Assembly: GCF_013618625.1 (NCBI RefSeq)
Contig: NZ_JABRWO010000001.1
Coordinates: 496,001-560,000, forward strand
Length of the DNA: 64,000 nucleotides
Direction of reading: 5' to 3'
Source of the DNA: Bremerella alba
Lineage (GTDB): Bacteria > Planctomycetota > Planctomycetia > Pirellulales > Pirellulaceae
The position numbers and the translations under genes were made by a program. Positions within the stretch are counted from its first letter, which is position 1. Every line of letters starts with the position of its first letter. Positions 7,988 to 16,375 of this stretch are shown in pieces. The notes below the pieces were generated by a model. It saw nothing but the letters and a program-made list of their open reading frames with translations, made no database searches and was not told the origin of the DNA.

Positions 7988-9680
7988 AACGGAGGGCCTC
8001 GACCGGGTGAAGTCGTGCGGCGCGAATAGCCGGCAGCACACTCGCCATCACGGCAATCAGCATCGCCCCAAACACCACCATGGCAATCGCTGCTGGCTCG
8101 ATGATGGTGGGGATTTCCTGGAAGTAATAGATCGTTGGATCAAACACCTCGCGACCGGTCATCATCTCGATCAGTTTGGCGACGTGGTTGATATTCCATA
8201 CAAATAGCAGTCCGAGAATGCAGCCCACGCCAGAGCCGACGATGCCCAGCGAGAGCCCGTAGCAGACGAAAATGCTCATGATTCCGCCGCCACTGGCACC
8301 CAGTGATTTAAGGATACCAATGTCCTTGGTCTTCTCGACAACGATCATGTAGAAGGTCGCCAAGATGCCGAAGCCGGCCACGCCGATGATCAAAAACAGC
8401 AGGATGTTGAGGATCGTCTTTTCCATTTCGACGGCGGCTAACAGCGGTCCTTGCATATCCTTCCACGATTGAATGCGGAAGGGGTGTGTTTCGGCCGGGA
8501 AGGCAGCCCTCAGGTTGTTGGTGAACTCATTCAGGTTGGCCCCTGGTTTCAGGCGAATTTGAATCGTCGAGATGGCGGTGCCCAGTTCTGGATGCGTCAT
8601 GTAACGTAGCGACTGCAGCTTGCTTAGGGGCACAAATGCGAAGCCGGCGTCGTACTCGTTCATCTTGCTTTCGTAGAAGTCGACGACGGTGAAGGTCTCG
8701 CTGATCGCTTTGGGTGGGCTTTCGGCGGAAGGGAATGTCAAGCGAACATCGTCGCCGGGGACGGCCAGGAAATAGTCCTTCACTTCCCCTTCGGCGTCGC
8801 GTTGGCGAATGCTGGCCACGGCCATCCCCAGGATGATGCCGGGGGCCTGATGTTTCATTGGATCGAACGTGGTGCCTATGGGCTGATCGTAACGCTGGGC
8901 GAACGGGTCGCCGCTCTTGTCTTTAGGATCGACTTCTTTGGCCGCTTGCATGGCCATTCGCTCGGCCAGATCGGCTGGCGGTGCCCCAGGCAGGGGCGGT
9001 GCGTCGGGGTCGTCAGCAAACTTGGGAGTGACTAGCGCCGGCGTTTCTGCGGCGTCCTCTTGCAGCGGGCTGTCCATCGCAGCGAGCGTGTTGGGGTTGT
9101 TGCGCCGCGGCATGTGGCCGTGTTGATGCAGTGTTTCAAAACGCCGCATCTCGGCTTCCAGCTCTTGCTGATAGGCGATCTTTTCTCGGCGATACTCCCA
9201 GCCTGATTCGACCAAGGGAGATTTCTCTGGACCTTCGTAGCCGGTTTCCTTCAAGTTGAAGTCGACCTGTTGGCGGTTGGCCGGGTGCTTCAAGTACTTC
9301 GAGAAGTCACTGACGCTGTTGTAGGTTTCGTCGTCGATACCAATGACGGTGACTTGCCGCGGCAGCCACTGATCGCGGACGCGCAAGTTGAGCATCGCAG
9401 GCACATGCACGGTGACGGTCATGTCCTCGATATCGTCGCCGGCCACTTCGCGAACGGCTTTCATGTGCCGTTCCCACTGATAGAAACCATCCAGGCTGTG
9501 GCTTTCCATCACCACGTCGGAAAGAATCCCGTGCAGGCGAACGTGCATTTCGTGCGAGAAGCCTGACATGACGGCGTTCACCACGACCATGGTCGCTACG
9601 CCTAGCGTCACACTAATGATGGACGCCAGGGCGATGTAACGCGTTCTCAGGTAACGCAGACAGAGCATCAACTTGTACAT
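7980..9680 (-). CDS. ABC transporter permease, FtsX/LolC-LolE type, with enlarged periplasmic domain
   Basis: The 566-residue product starts at an ATG with AAGGA upstream. TM1 (YIALASIISVTLGVATMVVV) lies near the N-terminus. Three further helices near the C-terminus (LLFLIIGVAGFGILATFYMIV, GLSLGIVGSGVGCILGLLFV, AAIAMVVFGAMLIAVMASVL) give the four-helix FtsX layout, ending [17 protein letters not shown], the classic LolC/E tail. The periplasmic part is about 390 residues, larger than usual for LolC/E (total near 400). It holds a Pro/Ala/Asp-rich insertion around residues 165-255 that looks disordered. It is transcribed first, with its ATPase gene overlapping downstream. Confidence 0.87.
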   Translation of the reverse strand: MYKLMLCLRYLRTRYIALASIISVTLGVATMVVVNAVMSGFSHEMHVRLHGILSDVVMESHSLDGFYQWERHMKAVREVAGDDIEDMTVTVHVPAMLNLRVRDQWLPRQVTVIGIDDETYNSVSDFSKYLKHPANRQQVDFNLKETGYEGPEKSPLVESGWEYRREKIAYQQELEAEMRRFETLHQHGHMPRRNNPNTLAAMDSPLQEDAAETPALVTPKFADDPDAPPLPGAPPADLAERMAMQAAKEVDPKDKSGDPFAQRYDQPIGTTFDPMKHQAPGIILGMAVASIRQRDAEGEVKDYFLAVPGDDVRLTFPSAESPPKAISETFTVVDFYESKMNEYDAGFAFVPLSKLQSLRYMTHPELGTAISTIQIRLKPGANLNEFTNNLRAAFPAETHPFRIQSWKDMQGPLLAAVEMEKTILNILLFLIIGVAGFGILATFYMIVVEKTKDIGILKSLGASGGGIMSIFVCYGLSLGIVGSGVGCILGLLFVWNINHVAKLIEMMTGREVFDPTIYYFQEIPTIIEPAAIAMVVFGAMLIAVMASVLPAIRAARLHPVEALRYE

Positions 9681-9740
9681 TGCCAATCCTTCGGCAAACG
9701 CGGCACTCTATCTGGTCTCCTCGCCCCGTTAATGGTAGGC

Positions 9741-9815
9741 CACTGGCTTGCGGCCAGTGTGATGGGGGAGAGTAAACGTGAACCTAGGCACCAGCCAGAG
9801 GCCAGTGGCTTGCGG
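9741..9815. repeat. CACTGGC/GCCAGTG extragenic repeats
   Basis: CACTGGC (9741-9747) and GCCAGTG (9753-9759) form a tight hairpin. A second partial copy, GGCCAGTGGCTTGCGG, lies at 9800-9815. A related hairpin ACTGGCC/GGCCAGT occurs at 34693-34710. They lie just upstream of the permease start and downstream of lysS. They look like short dispersed extragenic palindromes. Confidence 0.5.
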
Positions 9816-9839
9816 ATCTTACCTTCAATCCGCAGGCAA

Positions 9840-11906
9840 TTAGGTTGCTTCGTGCCGCAACAGCGGGAACAAAATGATTTCGCGAATCGTCGCGCTGTTA
9901 GTTAGTAACATGACAAGGCGGTCGATGCCAATACCAAGTCCGCCGGCGGGCGGCATTCCGTTGCGAAGTGCCCGGACGAAATCAGTGTCCATCTTGGCCA
10001 TCGAGTCCTCTTCGTCCATGCCTTGCAGCTGCGTGCGGAACAGCTTTTCCTGCAGATCTGGGTCGTTTAGCTCGGTGTAGGCGTTAGCCAGTTCCATGCC
10101 CTGAATGAAAAGTTCGAATCGCTCGGCAACCTCCGGTTGATCGGTTTTGCGCTTTGTCAGCGGGCAAATGCTAGCAGGATAGTCGATCACAAAGACCGGA
10201 CCGACCAGCTTGTCTTCGACCGTCTCTTCGAAGATTTCGTTGCGGAGTACGTCGGCGTGCTTGCCGTCGGTTTCCAGTCCCAGCTTCTTGGCACACGCGA
10301 TCACTTCGGCTTCATTGGTCGGATCGATCCCGGCGTGCTCTGCTAGCAGATCGCTGTAACACTTCCGCTGAAATGGCGGAGTGAAATCGACTTCCTTATC
10401 GCCGAAGGGGACTTTGTACGCAGAGCCGATCGCATCGAGCGCGTTGACGATGATGCTCTCGGTCAGATCCATCATCGTTTCGTAATTGCCGAAAGCCTGA
10501 TAGACCTCGAGCATGGTGAACTCGGGGTTATGACGTGGGCTGATCCCTTCATTGCGGTAGACGCGGCCCAGTTCAAAGACGCGTTCCATGCCGCCGACCA
10601 ACAGCCGCTTGAGATGCAGTTCTAAAGCGATTCGCATGACTAGCGGCATGCCCAACGCGTTGTGGAACGTTTCGAACGGACGTGCGGCGGCACCACCGGC
10701 AATGGTGTGCAGCGTGGGGCCTTCGATTTCGTAGTAGCCGTCGCCGACAAGTGTATCGCGCACCGAACGCACGATCTGGGTCCGCTGCACGAAGCGATCG
10801 AGCACGCCGTCGCCATACGCCAAGTCGAGGTATCGCATCCGCTGGCGCTGTTCCGGATCGGTCAAACCTTTGTGCTTCTCAGGCGGGGCTTCGAGTGTCT
10901 TGGTCAGGAAGTGCAACTCCTCGACGAAGACGGTCAGTTCACCGGTCTTGGTTTTCTTCAGTTCGCCATCGACGCCGATGATGTCGCCGAGATCCAGGCA
11001 CTGTGCGATTTCCCAATTGCGTTCGCCGACCTGGGCCTGGCCGAGAAAAAGCTGGACCGTGCCGGTACGATCGACCAAGTTGATGAAGATCAGCTTGCCG
11101 GTTGGCCGCATCAGTACGATACGCCCTGCCACGCGGACCTTGGGACCGCTGTAAAGGGTTTGCTCGCGGCCCCCGTCGCTGGTCGTCGTCTCCGAGGTAA
11201 TTTCAGATTCAAGCGTGCGGATGTCGGCGATCGACTGCTTGTTGTCGAAGCGTTGACCCCACGGGTCGATGCCCATGCTGGCGAGCTTGTCCATCTTCTG
11301 ACGGCGGGCCGCTTCGATCGCATGGACAGCCGCGTTCTGGTCTTCGATCCAAGGCCGGCTTTCGTCGGAAAGAAGCTTCGTCAGATTCTCGGCCAACACG
11401 TCGGCGAACTTGTCGTTCTCGCCGAAGAGGCAAACGTCGTTGGGCTTCAAACCTTCCGGCAGACGCAGCAGGTCATGGATTTCGCCAGAGACTTCCTCGC
11501 GTTGGTCACCGCCGTTGTCGCGGTGCGTGCGGACAAACCACGTCGACTGATGAAACTGGTTTTGCTTGGCACTTTCCAGCACCAGGTCTAACTGCTGCTG
11601 GGCCTTGGCTTCGGTATAAGGATTGAGCGATGTTTCGTCATCGGTACATAAACCAATGGTCAGCGCCAGCGTATCCTTGGCCTTGGCCAAGAGGTCTTCG
11701 GCCGGGACCGCACCAGGGTGCCCTTTGTCGTCGGTATCGAAGCAATGATCGATGATCTCGAAAGTGACGCCAAAATCGGGCTTGGCCGTCTTCTTGTTGA
11801 ACTCTTTGAAGAACTTACGGACATCGCGACACTCTTTGACGGTGTCGTTCGACCAGAGCAGAAAGACTTGATACTTAGACGGTCGATTGGTTGGCTTGGC
11901 GGACAT
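9840..11906 (-). CDS. lysS: Lysyl-tRNA synthetase (class II) with extra N-terminal domain
   Basis: The enzyme charges tRNA-Lys. Residues from about 195 onward match bacterial LysRS. They include the OB-fold anticodon domain (VRVAGRIVLMRPTGKLIFIN), motif 2 (RVFELGRVYRNEGISPRHNP), GGAAARPFETFHNAL, and motif 3 (GGLGIGIDRLVMLLTN). The total is 688 residues against the usual 490-510. The extra 185 or so N-terminal residues start SKYQVFLLWSNDTVKECRD, alternate predicted strands and helices, and resemble a TIR-like or other Rossmann-type domain more than any tRNA-binding appendage. The start ATG has AAGGGG close upstream, and no frameshift separates the parts. It stands alone in its transcription unit. 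Confidence 0.93.
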   Translation of the reverse strand: MSAKPTNRPSKYQVFLLWSNDTVKECRDVRKFFKEFNKKTAKPDFGVTFEIIDHCFDTDDKGHPGAVPAEDLLAKAKDTLALTIGLCTDDETSLNPYTEAKAQQQLDLVLESAKQNQFHQSTWFVRTHRDNGGDQREEVSGEIHDLLRLPEGLKPNDVCLFGENDKFADVLAENLTKLLSDESRPWIEDQNAAVHAIEAARRQKMDKLASMGIDPWGQRFDNKQSIADIRTLESEITSETTTSDGGREQTLYSGPKVRVAGRIVLMRPTGKLIFINLVDRTGTVQLFLGQAQVGERNWEIAQCLDLGDIIGVDGELKKTKTGELTVFVEELHFLTKTLEAPPEKHKGLTDPEQRQRMRYLDLAYGDGVLDRFVQRTQIVRSVRDTLVGDGYYEIEGPTLHTIAGGAAARPFETFHNALGMPLVMRIALELHLKRLLVGGMERVFELGRVYRNEGISPRHNPEFTMLEVYQAFGNYETMMDLTESIIVNALDAIGSAYKVPFGDKEVDFTPPFQRKCYSDLLAEHAGIDPTNEAEVIACAKKLGLETDGKHADVLRNEIFEETVEDKLVGPVFVIDYPASICPLTKRKTDQPEVAERFELFIQGMELANAYTELNDPDLQEKLFRTQLQGMDEEDSMAKMDTDFVRALRNGMPPAGGLGIGIDRLVMLLTNSATIREIILFPLLRHEAT

Positions 11907-11981
11907 GGCCCCTTCCGAAGTTCGGGTAGTGGGAAAACCCCAGGGGCAATGTTTTACACCCTCAGTAAGCGTAAAGACTGT

Positions 11982-12013
11982 AACCCCAGTTACCGCAAGA
12001 TTTTACTGGGGTT
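11982..12013 (-). terminator. Inverted repeat after the 12053 gene, weak terminator candidate
   Basis: AACCCCAGT (11982-11990) pairs with ACTGGGGTT (12005-12013) across a 14-nt loop. It lies between the stop of the 12053 gene and the start of lysS, both leftward. No uridine tract follows on the minus strand, so it may instead be a 5'-leader structure of lysS. Confidence 0.35.
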
Positions 12014-12052
12014 GCTTTGAGGGTCAATCGGAGGTCGATTTCACCAACGCGA

Positions 12053-12544
12053 CTATTGGGCAATTGGACCGTCTTCGCGAGGGCGATATTCATAGGCTTG
12101 CAGCACGCCCATGTGCAAGCAAAGGTGCTCGCAAGTCAGAGCCCGCTTGGTGGAATCGTGCCGGACGATTTCGAGAACCGGCGGCGATGTGTGCTCCATG
12201 AAACCAACATTGAGCAGCTTGTTCGAGCGGTCGGCGTTCCAAGACGATGTCACTTGGTAATCCTGGTCGGTAACCACCACGCGGCAGGTGGTTGTTTCGC
12301 CTTCGGCATCCGACTCGAAGACAAACAAACGGTGCATGATGCCCCCTTCGTCCGTAAACGAATTCTGCGAAACCAGCTTGTCTCGGTGCAGCGGATTCAT
12401 CGTCGGGAAGGACTCGGTCGTCAGAAAGGTGACATAGTTGGCCTTGCGATAAACCGACTCGCCAAATGCGACACCCAGAATGCCAACCATCATAACAACG
12501 GTTAAAGCTGACTTCGCAAACTGTGCTGTTGAAATCTTAGCCAT
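12053..12544 (-). CDS. Hypothetical exported or membrane-anchored protein
   Basis: This 163-residue product starts at an ATG with AGAGGA about ten bases upstream. An N-terminal hydrophobic segment (SALTVVMMVGILGVAFG) would act as signal peptide or anchor. The rest is soluble and mixed alpha/beta, without a domain I recognise (VTFLTTESFPTMNPLHRDKL, RLFVFESDAEGETTTCRVVV). Three cysteines are present, two of them in CEHLCLHM near the C-terminus. It lies upstream of lysS in the same direction, 146 bases apart, with a hairpin between. Function unknown. Confidence 0.6.
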   Translation of the reverse strand: MAKISTAQFAKSALTVVMMVGILGVAFGESVYRKANYVTFLTTESFPTMNPLHRDKLVSQNSFTDEGGIMHRLFVFESDAEGETTTCRVVVTDQDYQVTSSWNADRSNKLLNVGFMEHTSPPVLEIVRHDSTKRALTCEHLCLHMGVLQAYEYRPREDGPIAQ

Positions 12545-12917
12545 GACAAATGATCCTCTGTTCCGGTAGGTAGGTGAGCCGGTTTGCAGGTAGGTAGTTG
12601 TGAGCCGCAGTTGTTCAGGCCGCTGACTCTGCCTCGTTCTCGATGGAAATCAAATCGTCTCTATTCATTAATTCGCATCGGTCTGTGACTGATATTCCCC
12701 CATTATCGGTTTTCTTGCAATCGTTTTTCGAAGGTCTATTTTTGACCATTTGGCTTAGGCAAGAATGGGCTCCAATAAGGGTCAGGTGGGGATAGGTCCT
12801 CGCCGTATTGATGTAGATACGGTGAAAACTTTATTGGCAGGATTTTTCCCTTGAGGCCTGGGGGGTGTGGCCTGTAACGCTAGCAGGTGGGGGCGGGATC
12901 TAGCGAACTCAAGAGAC

Positions 12918-12980
12918 AAAAAAAGGCGACTCAGGCCGGCAGGGGCAAACGTCGGGGGAAACGGGCCAACCAGAGTCGCC
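12918..12980 (-). terminator. Rho-independent terminator, leftward
   Basis: Read on the minus strand, GGCGACTC (12980-12973) pairs with GAGTCGCC (12932-12925) and is followed by seven T (12924-12918). The 40-nt interior is GC-rich and can fold further, which is long for a simple terminator. It may close the transcript of the 13458 gene 480 bases upstream or an unannotated small RNA. Confidence 0.6.
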
Positions 12981-12990
12981 AATATGGTGA

Positions 12991-13022
12991 CTGGCGAGGG
13001 ACGAACGTTCGTCCCTCGTCAG
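12991..13022. repeat. 32-nt palindrome
   Basis: CTGGCGAGGGACGAAC is followed without spacer by GTTCGTCCCTCGTCAG. The central 24 bases are a perfect palindrome, and the outer part has a single G-T mismatch. It lies ten bases from the terminator hairpin. Operator, RNA hairpin and extragenic repeat are all possible. Confidence 0.75.
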
Positions 13023-13457
13023 TTACTTAGCTATCTATATTTTCGCTCCCGACGAGCCAGAATCGATGTGGCAACCCGAGAATGAAGATAATGCTAAGAC
13101 AAGTCTAGTTCTGGGTGGACGGCTTACTACACCACCACATGGGGGTCCCGATGCATTATATCCCGGGTTTTATACCCCTTTATGGTGACTGAAACACCTT
13201 TAACGACTGTTCACGCCCTGGCGCCAGGTCTATTGCGCGGTACCGCAACAGGGGCTAGAACGGCGAGACGGCGCCTTGGACACTTATCGCAAGAGGGGAA
13301 TGGCCAGCGGAATGACGTATCGCTGGCCTTCGTAGGCCGCCTTGATCGCTGCAAGAAGGTTAGGACGACTTGAATAGCGAAGGCTGTAAGATGGAAGCCA
13401 ATTAGCCTGACGCTTATTCCGTTCGATATGATTTCAGCGTGCTAAGGGCCTGCCAAA

Positions 13458-13889
13458 TTAAACGCCAAAAGGTTTTCCGGCTGACGCGGTCCCTTCTTCG
13501 AGATTCACACGATCGAGCGCTAACTGATAGTTGATCCGAGGATCCATAATAAAGTAGAGAATGTTGAATGCCCACAAAAACCACAGGCAGAAGAATCCGA
13601 GGATTGCCATAATCCAGAACAGTTGATTCGGCTCCAGAGTAATCTCTCCGTTCAACTCCAGCGTTCCCGGCGAAGGCTCTAATAATGTCACGGTTGCGTA
13701 TATGTCAGCAGCAAAACCGAAATTCAAGTTCTGATTGCCGTTGAAGATCTTAAACACATTACCGTTGCGCGTTATGTCTCCCCCAACAGTCGACCGAAGT
13801 GAATGTTCGACGGATTCAAATACTTGCTCGGGCGGTTTTGTGGTTTGAACACGACGATAGACGGTGAAGTGTCGATTCAGAGCTTGCAT
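13458..13889 (-). CDS. Hypothetical membrane protein
   Basis: The product is 144 residues from an ATG at 13889; a GTG at 13937 would add 16 residues. The N-terminal half is soluble (HFTVYRRVQTTKPPEQVFES), beta-rich with repeated N and G. The C-terminal half has a strongly hydrophobic stretch with two closely spaced segments (LFWIMAILGFFCLWFLWAFN, ILYFIMDPRINYQL). It resembles small bacterial proteins with a soluble domain plus a paired helix, but I do not recognise the family. There are no operon partners within 160 bases on either side. Confidence 0.5.
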   Translation of the reverse strand: MQALNRHFTVYRRVQTTKPPEQVFESVEHSLRSTVGGDITRNGNVFKIFNGNQNLNFGFAADIYATVTLLEPSPGTLELNGEITLEPNQLFWIMAILGFFCLWFLWAFNILYFIMDPRINYQLALDRVNLEEGTASAGKPFGV

Positions 13890-14099
13890 GATCAGTTTTC
13901 GAAATCCAAGTTTGCAATTATATTTGCATCGAGCCACTTGGCTCAGGTCATAAAGCTAACATGAAATCCCGAAGGATTCATGTAATTTCTCGTTTCAGGT
14001 GAGCCCTCTTCAGGGCTTCTCGCAGTGCTTTGCCGAAGATGGAGACACACCACTTCGTTCTCGTAGGTATCAGTAGCCGGTCGTCGGCCTGACAGCCTA

Positions 14100-14645
14100 T
14101 CATTTCTGGTCCTCGACTTCATCTTTGGGTAGGCGGGTCTGTCGATATCGATCGACCACTACCCAGACCATCAAGATCGCCCCACCCAGGAATCCGCCTG
14201 CGTAGCTGGCATTGTGAATCCAGAGGTCGATGAGAAACGCATCTTGCTTATCGCTGGCAATAACGTGCTCGAAACCGCCGGCCAGGTGAATCATGTCACC
14301 CGTCGTCAGCACATAGCAGGTCACGCCGGCAATCGCTGCGAGAGCAGCCGTGCCAGCCATCAGAACAAGCATCGGATGGATCAGATCTTTGGCTGACTTC
14401 TTCACTAACGAGCCGGTCTGGCTGACGAAAGCCAACGGTATGCCCAGCATGGCCCCGACCCACCAGGTCGCCAAAAAGCCCCAGGCCAACCCCAGCACCG
14501 TGGGATCTTCCGTCCCGCCCAAGATCGGCTTGTGACCGATGGTGAAGTACTCGACGCAGATGCGCGCTGTGATCTGATCGTGAACCACGCCATAAACGAC
14601 GCACATCACAATCGATAGTCCGACGATCAACGGCGACTGCGTCAT
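14100..14645 (-). CDS. Hypothetical polytopic membrane protein
   Basis: This 181-residue protein has about four transmembrane helices: LIVGLSIVMCVVYGVV, LAWGFLATWWVGAMLGIPLAFV, MLVLMAGTAALAAIAGVTCYVL and AGGFLGGAILMVWVVV. I chose ATG 14645 because AGGGA lies five bases upstream. The frame runs on to 14819, but that part overlaps the terminator hairpin and is charged and repeat-free. A histidine-containing loop (FEHVIASDKQDAFLIDLWIHN) separates helices 3 and 4. No family was recognised. It lies downstream of the dehydrogenase gene but is separated from it by a terminator. Confidence 0.65.
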   Translation of the reverse strand: MTQSPLIVGLSIVMCVVYGVVHDQITARICVEYFTIGHKPILGGTEDPTVLGLAWGFLATWWVGAMLGIPLAFVSQTGSLVKKSAKDLIHPMLVLMAGTAALAAIAGVTCYVLTTGDMIHLAGGFEHVIASDKQDAFLIDLWIHNASYAGGFLGGAILMVWVVVDRYRQTRLPKDEVEDQK

Positions 14646-14670
14646 GCATTCCCTTGTTTCTGACAAAACG

Positions 14671-14720
14671 AAAAAGGCCGATGGATACGTTTCCCCGAAG
14701 GGATTCGTCAGCCATCGGCC
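14671..14720 (-). terminator. Rho-independent terminator of the 14823 gene
   Basis: On the minus strand GGCCGATGG (14720-14712) pairs with CCATCGGCC (14684-14676), followed by TTTTT (14675-14671) and then CGTTTTG. The loop contains a smaller CCC-TTCG-GGG type hairpin. It sits about 100 bases after the dehydrogenase stop and 26 bases before the next start, so the two genes are separate units. Confidence 0.8.
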
Positions 14721-14822
14721 ATTCTTGGACTTTTTTTGGCGAAGGTTCTTTGAATTCCCTCTCACCTCGGCGGGTGCTTCTGCTGGCTCGTCCAACTGTG
14801 ACACCCAATCGCTCAACACGAA

Positions 14823-16034
14823 TTATTCGTCAGCGGAAACGAACTCATAGATCGAGCCGTAATCGCCGAAAATCGCACACATCAGCACTTCGCCGTCCTC
14901 GGTTTCGCCGAAGCATACAACCGGCGGATTCGATGGTTCTTCGATGCGATAGTTCTGGCCGACCTTCTTCGTGTCGTAGTCATATTCCAGGGCCCAAATC
15001 GCGCCGGTCACGTAGTCGGCGTACAGGAATTTGCCGACCAGCTCTGGAACCTTCTTGCCACGGTATACGTAGCCTGTGGTGATCGACTTACCGACGTTGT
15101 GGTGATACTCGAAGATCGGGTCGATGAACTTTTCGCCGGACTTAGCGAACTCTTCCGAAAACGGATGCAGCCCTTCGCGAACGTTCCAGCCGTAGTTGCC
15201 GCCGTTAGTGATGATGTCGATTTCTTCCCACAGGTTCTGACCCACATCGCCGGCCCAACAAGCACCGGTCTCGCGGTCGAAGGTTAAACGCCAGACGTTT
15301 CGCAGACCATAAGCGTAGATCTCCGGCTTGGCCCCTTCGGTGTCGACGAAAGGGTTGTCTGCCGGGATGCCGTAGTTATGGCCGTTCTCTTTCTTGTCGA
15401 CATCAATCCGCAAGATCGATCCCAACCACGTGCTCAGGTTCTGGCCGTTGCCGAACGGATCGTTGGCTTTGCCGCCGTCGCCCAAGCCAATGTACAGGTA
15501 ACCATCGGGGCCGAACTCGATACTGCCGCCGTTATGATTCCAGAACGGCTGCTCGATCGTCAGCAAGACTTCTTCCGATTCGGGGTCGCCAACGCCGTCC
15601 TTCGTCTTGAAGCGGGAGACACGCGAGACGAGTCCCTTTTCGATCGTGTAATAAACGAAGAACTCGCCGTTCTCTTTGAAGTTCGGATGGAACGCCAAAC
15701 CCAACAGGCCTTCTTCGTTTTGCTTTGGATTGAAGCGAACCGAGTCTTCGATATCAAGAAAGACTTCCGTTTCTTCCACTTGAGGATCGTTGGGCACAAC
15801 CAGAATCACGCCTTGCTGTTCGGCGAAGAATAAACGGTTGGTGCCATCGCCAGCGTGGGTAATCGTCACCGGACGGCGAATCCGCAAGTTGGTGAAGGTC
15901 TTCTTGGGCAACACCGACAAGACGGGATCGTTCGGGATCGGCGGCCCCTCGACTTCCTTCTTCTGAGCCCAAGCAGGCACAGCTAACAGGGCCATCATAG
16001 AAGCGACACAAAACAAACGAAGCAAACGATTCAT
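14823..16034 (-). CDS. Secreted PQQ-dependent glucose/sorbosone dehydrogenase-like protein
   Basis: The 403-residue product begins with a clear signal peptide (LFCVASMMALLAVPAWAQ). The body matches the soluble aldose sugar dehydrogenase (GSDH) six-bladed propeller: the entry VTITHAGDGTNRLFFAEQQG, then GLLGLAFHPNFKENGEFFVY, WNHNGGSIEFGPDGYLYIGL, and YGLRNVWRLTFDRETGACW. These cover the conserved His, Asp and Arg positions typical of the family. Planctomycetes encode many such proteins, and true PQQ sugar oxidation is unproven for most of them. The substrate is unknown. It ends at a strong terminator and forms a single-gene unit. Confidence 0.87.
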   Translation of the reverse strand: MNRLLRLFCVASMMALLAVPAWAQKKEVEGPPIPNDPVLSVLPKKTFTNLRIRRPVTITHAGDGTNRLFFAEQQGVILVVPNDPQVEETEVFLDIEDSVRFNPKQNEEGLLGLAFHPNFKENGEFFVYYTIEKGLVSRVSRFKTKDGVGDPESEEVLLTIEQPFWNHNGGSIEFGPDGYLYIGLGDGGKANDPFGNGQNLSTWLGSILRIDVDKKENGHNYGIPADNPFVDTEGAKPEIYAYGLRNVWRLTFDRETGACWAGDVGQNLWEEIDIITNGGNYGWNVREGLHPFSEEFAKSGEKFIDPIFEYHHNVGKSITTGYVYRGKKVPELVGKFLYADYVTGAIWALEYDYDTKKVGQNYRIEEPSNPPVVCFGETEDGEVLMCAIFGDYGSIYEFVSADE

Positions 16035-16375
16035 GGTCGAGATGCTCTCTCACAGGGGAAAAACGGGAAGACCAGCGGCTGACGCATCGGCCCTATTTTA
16101 GCTGGGCGGGTTGTCTGATTCTACGCATAAGGTCGTTCTCGCTGCGTATCTTCGCCAATTTATGGGCGGGACTCTTGGGGAGAAGTGGACTATTCGCGAT
16201 TTCACCGATGAAGAAGTGTTGGAATGCAACTCAATAGAAAGTGTAGGTGTTTTAGTTTTTTAAACTGGTTCGACGCCGCCAACAAGTGGCTCGTTTGGGC
16301 GGCTTGAGCAAGATTGACTCTTGCTGTTAGGTTACCGCCCGCATTCACTAAGTCGCTAGAGCTATCCGGGGGTGA
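16035..16375. other. 341-bp spacer, probable promoter region
   Basis: This separates the dehydrogenase start from the end of pdxA, both leftward. I see no gene, strong hairpin or clear promoter boxes. It should hold the dehydrogenase promoter at its left end. Confidence 0.4.

Larger units (their letters stand above)
12545..13457. other. 0.9-kb gene-free region with strong palindromes
   Basis: I find no credible protein-coding gene here; short frames on both strands lack ribosome-binding sites and domain features. It holds a minus-strand terminator (12918-12980), a 32-nt palindrome (12991-13022), and a GGCCAGCG/CGCTGGCC hairpin (13302-13328). It also has a TATAAT-like box reading leftward at 13160-13155 with no good -35 box. 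A small non-coding RNA transcribed leftward and ending near 12918 would fit, but this is inference. Confidence 0.45.

Noticed and set aside
10662-11591. 309-codon open frame antisense to lysS
   Set aside because: It lies wholly opposite a conserved essential gene and reflects its codon bias in GC-rich DNA; no domain was seen.
13182-13373. Short rightward frame in the gene-free region
   Set aside because: It crosses a palindrome, has no ribosome-binding site and no recognisable sequence.
13265-13400. Leftward frame ending AAYEGQRYVIPLAIPLLR, looking like a protein C-terminus
   Set aside because: It cannot be extended to a credible start, and no family was recognised; perhaps a remnant but not supportable.
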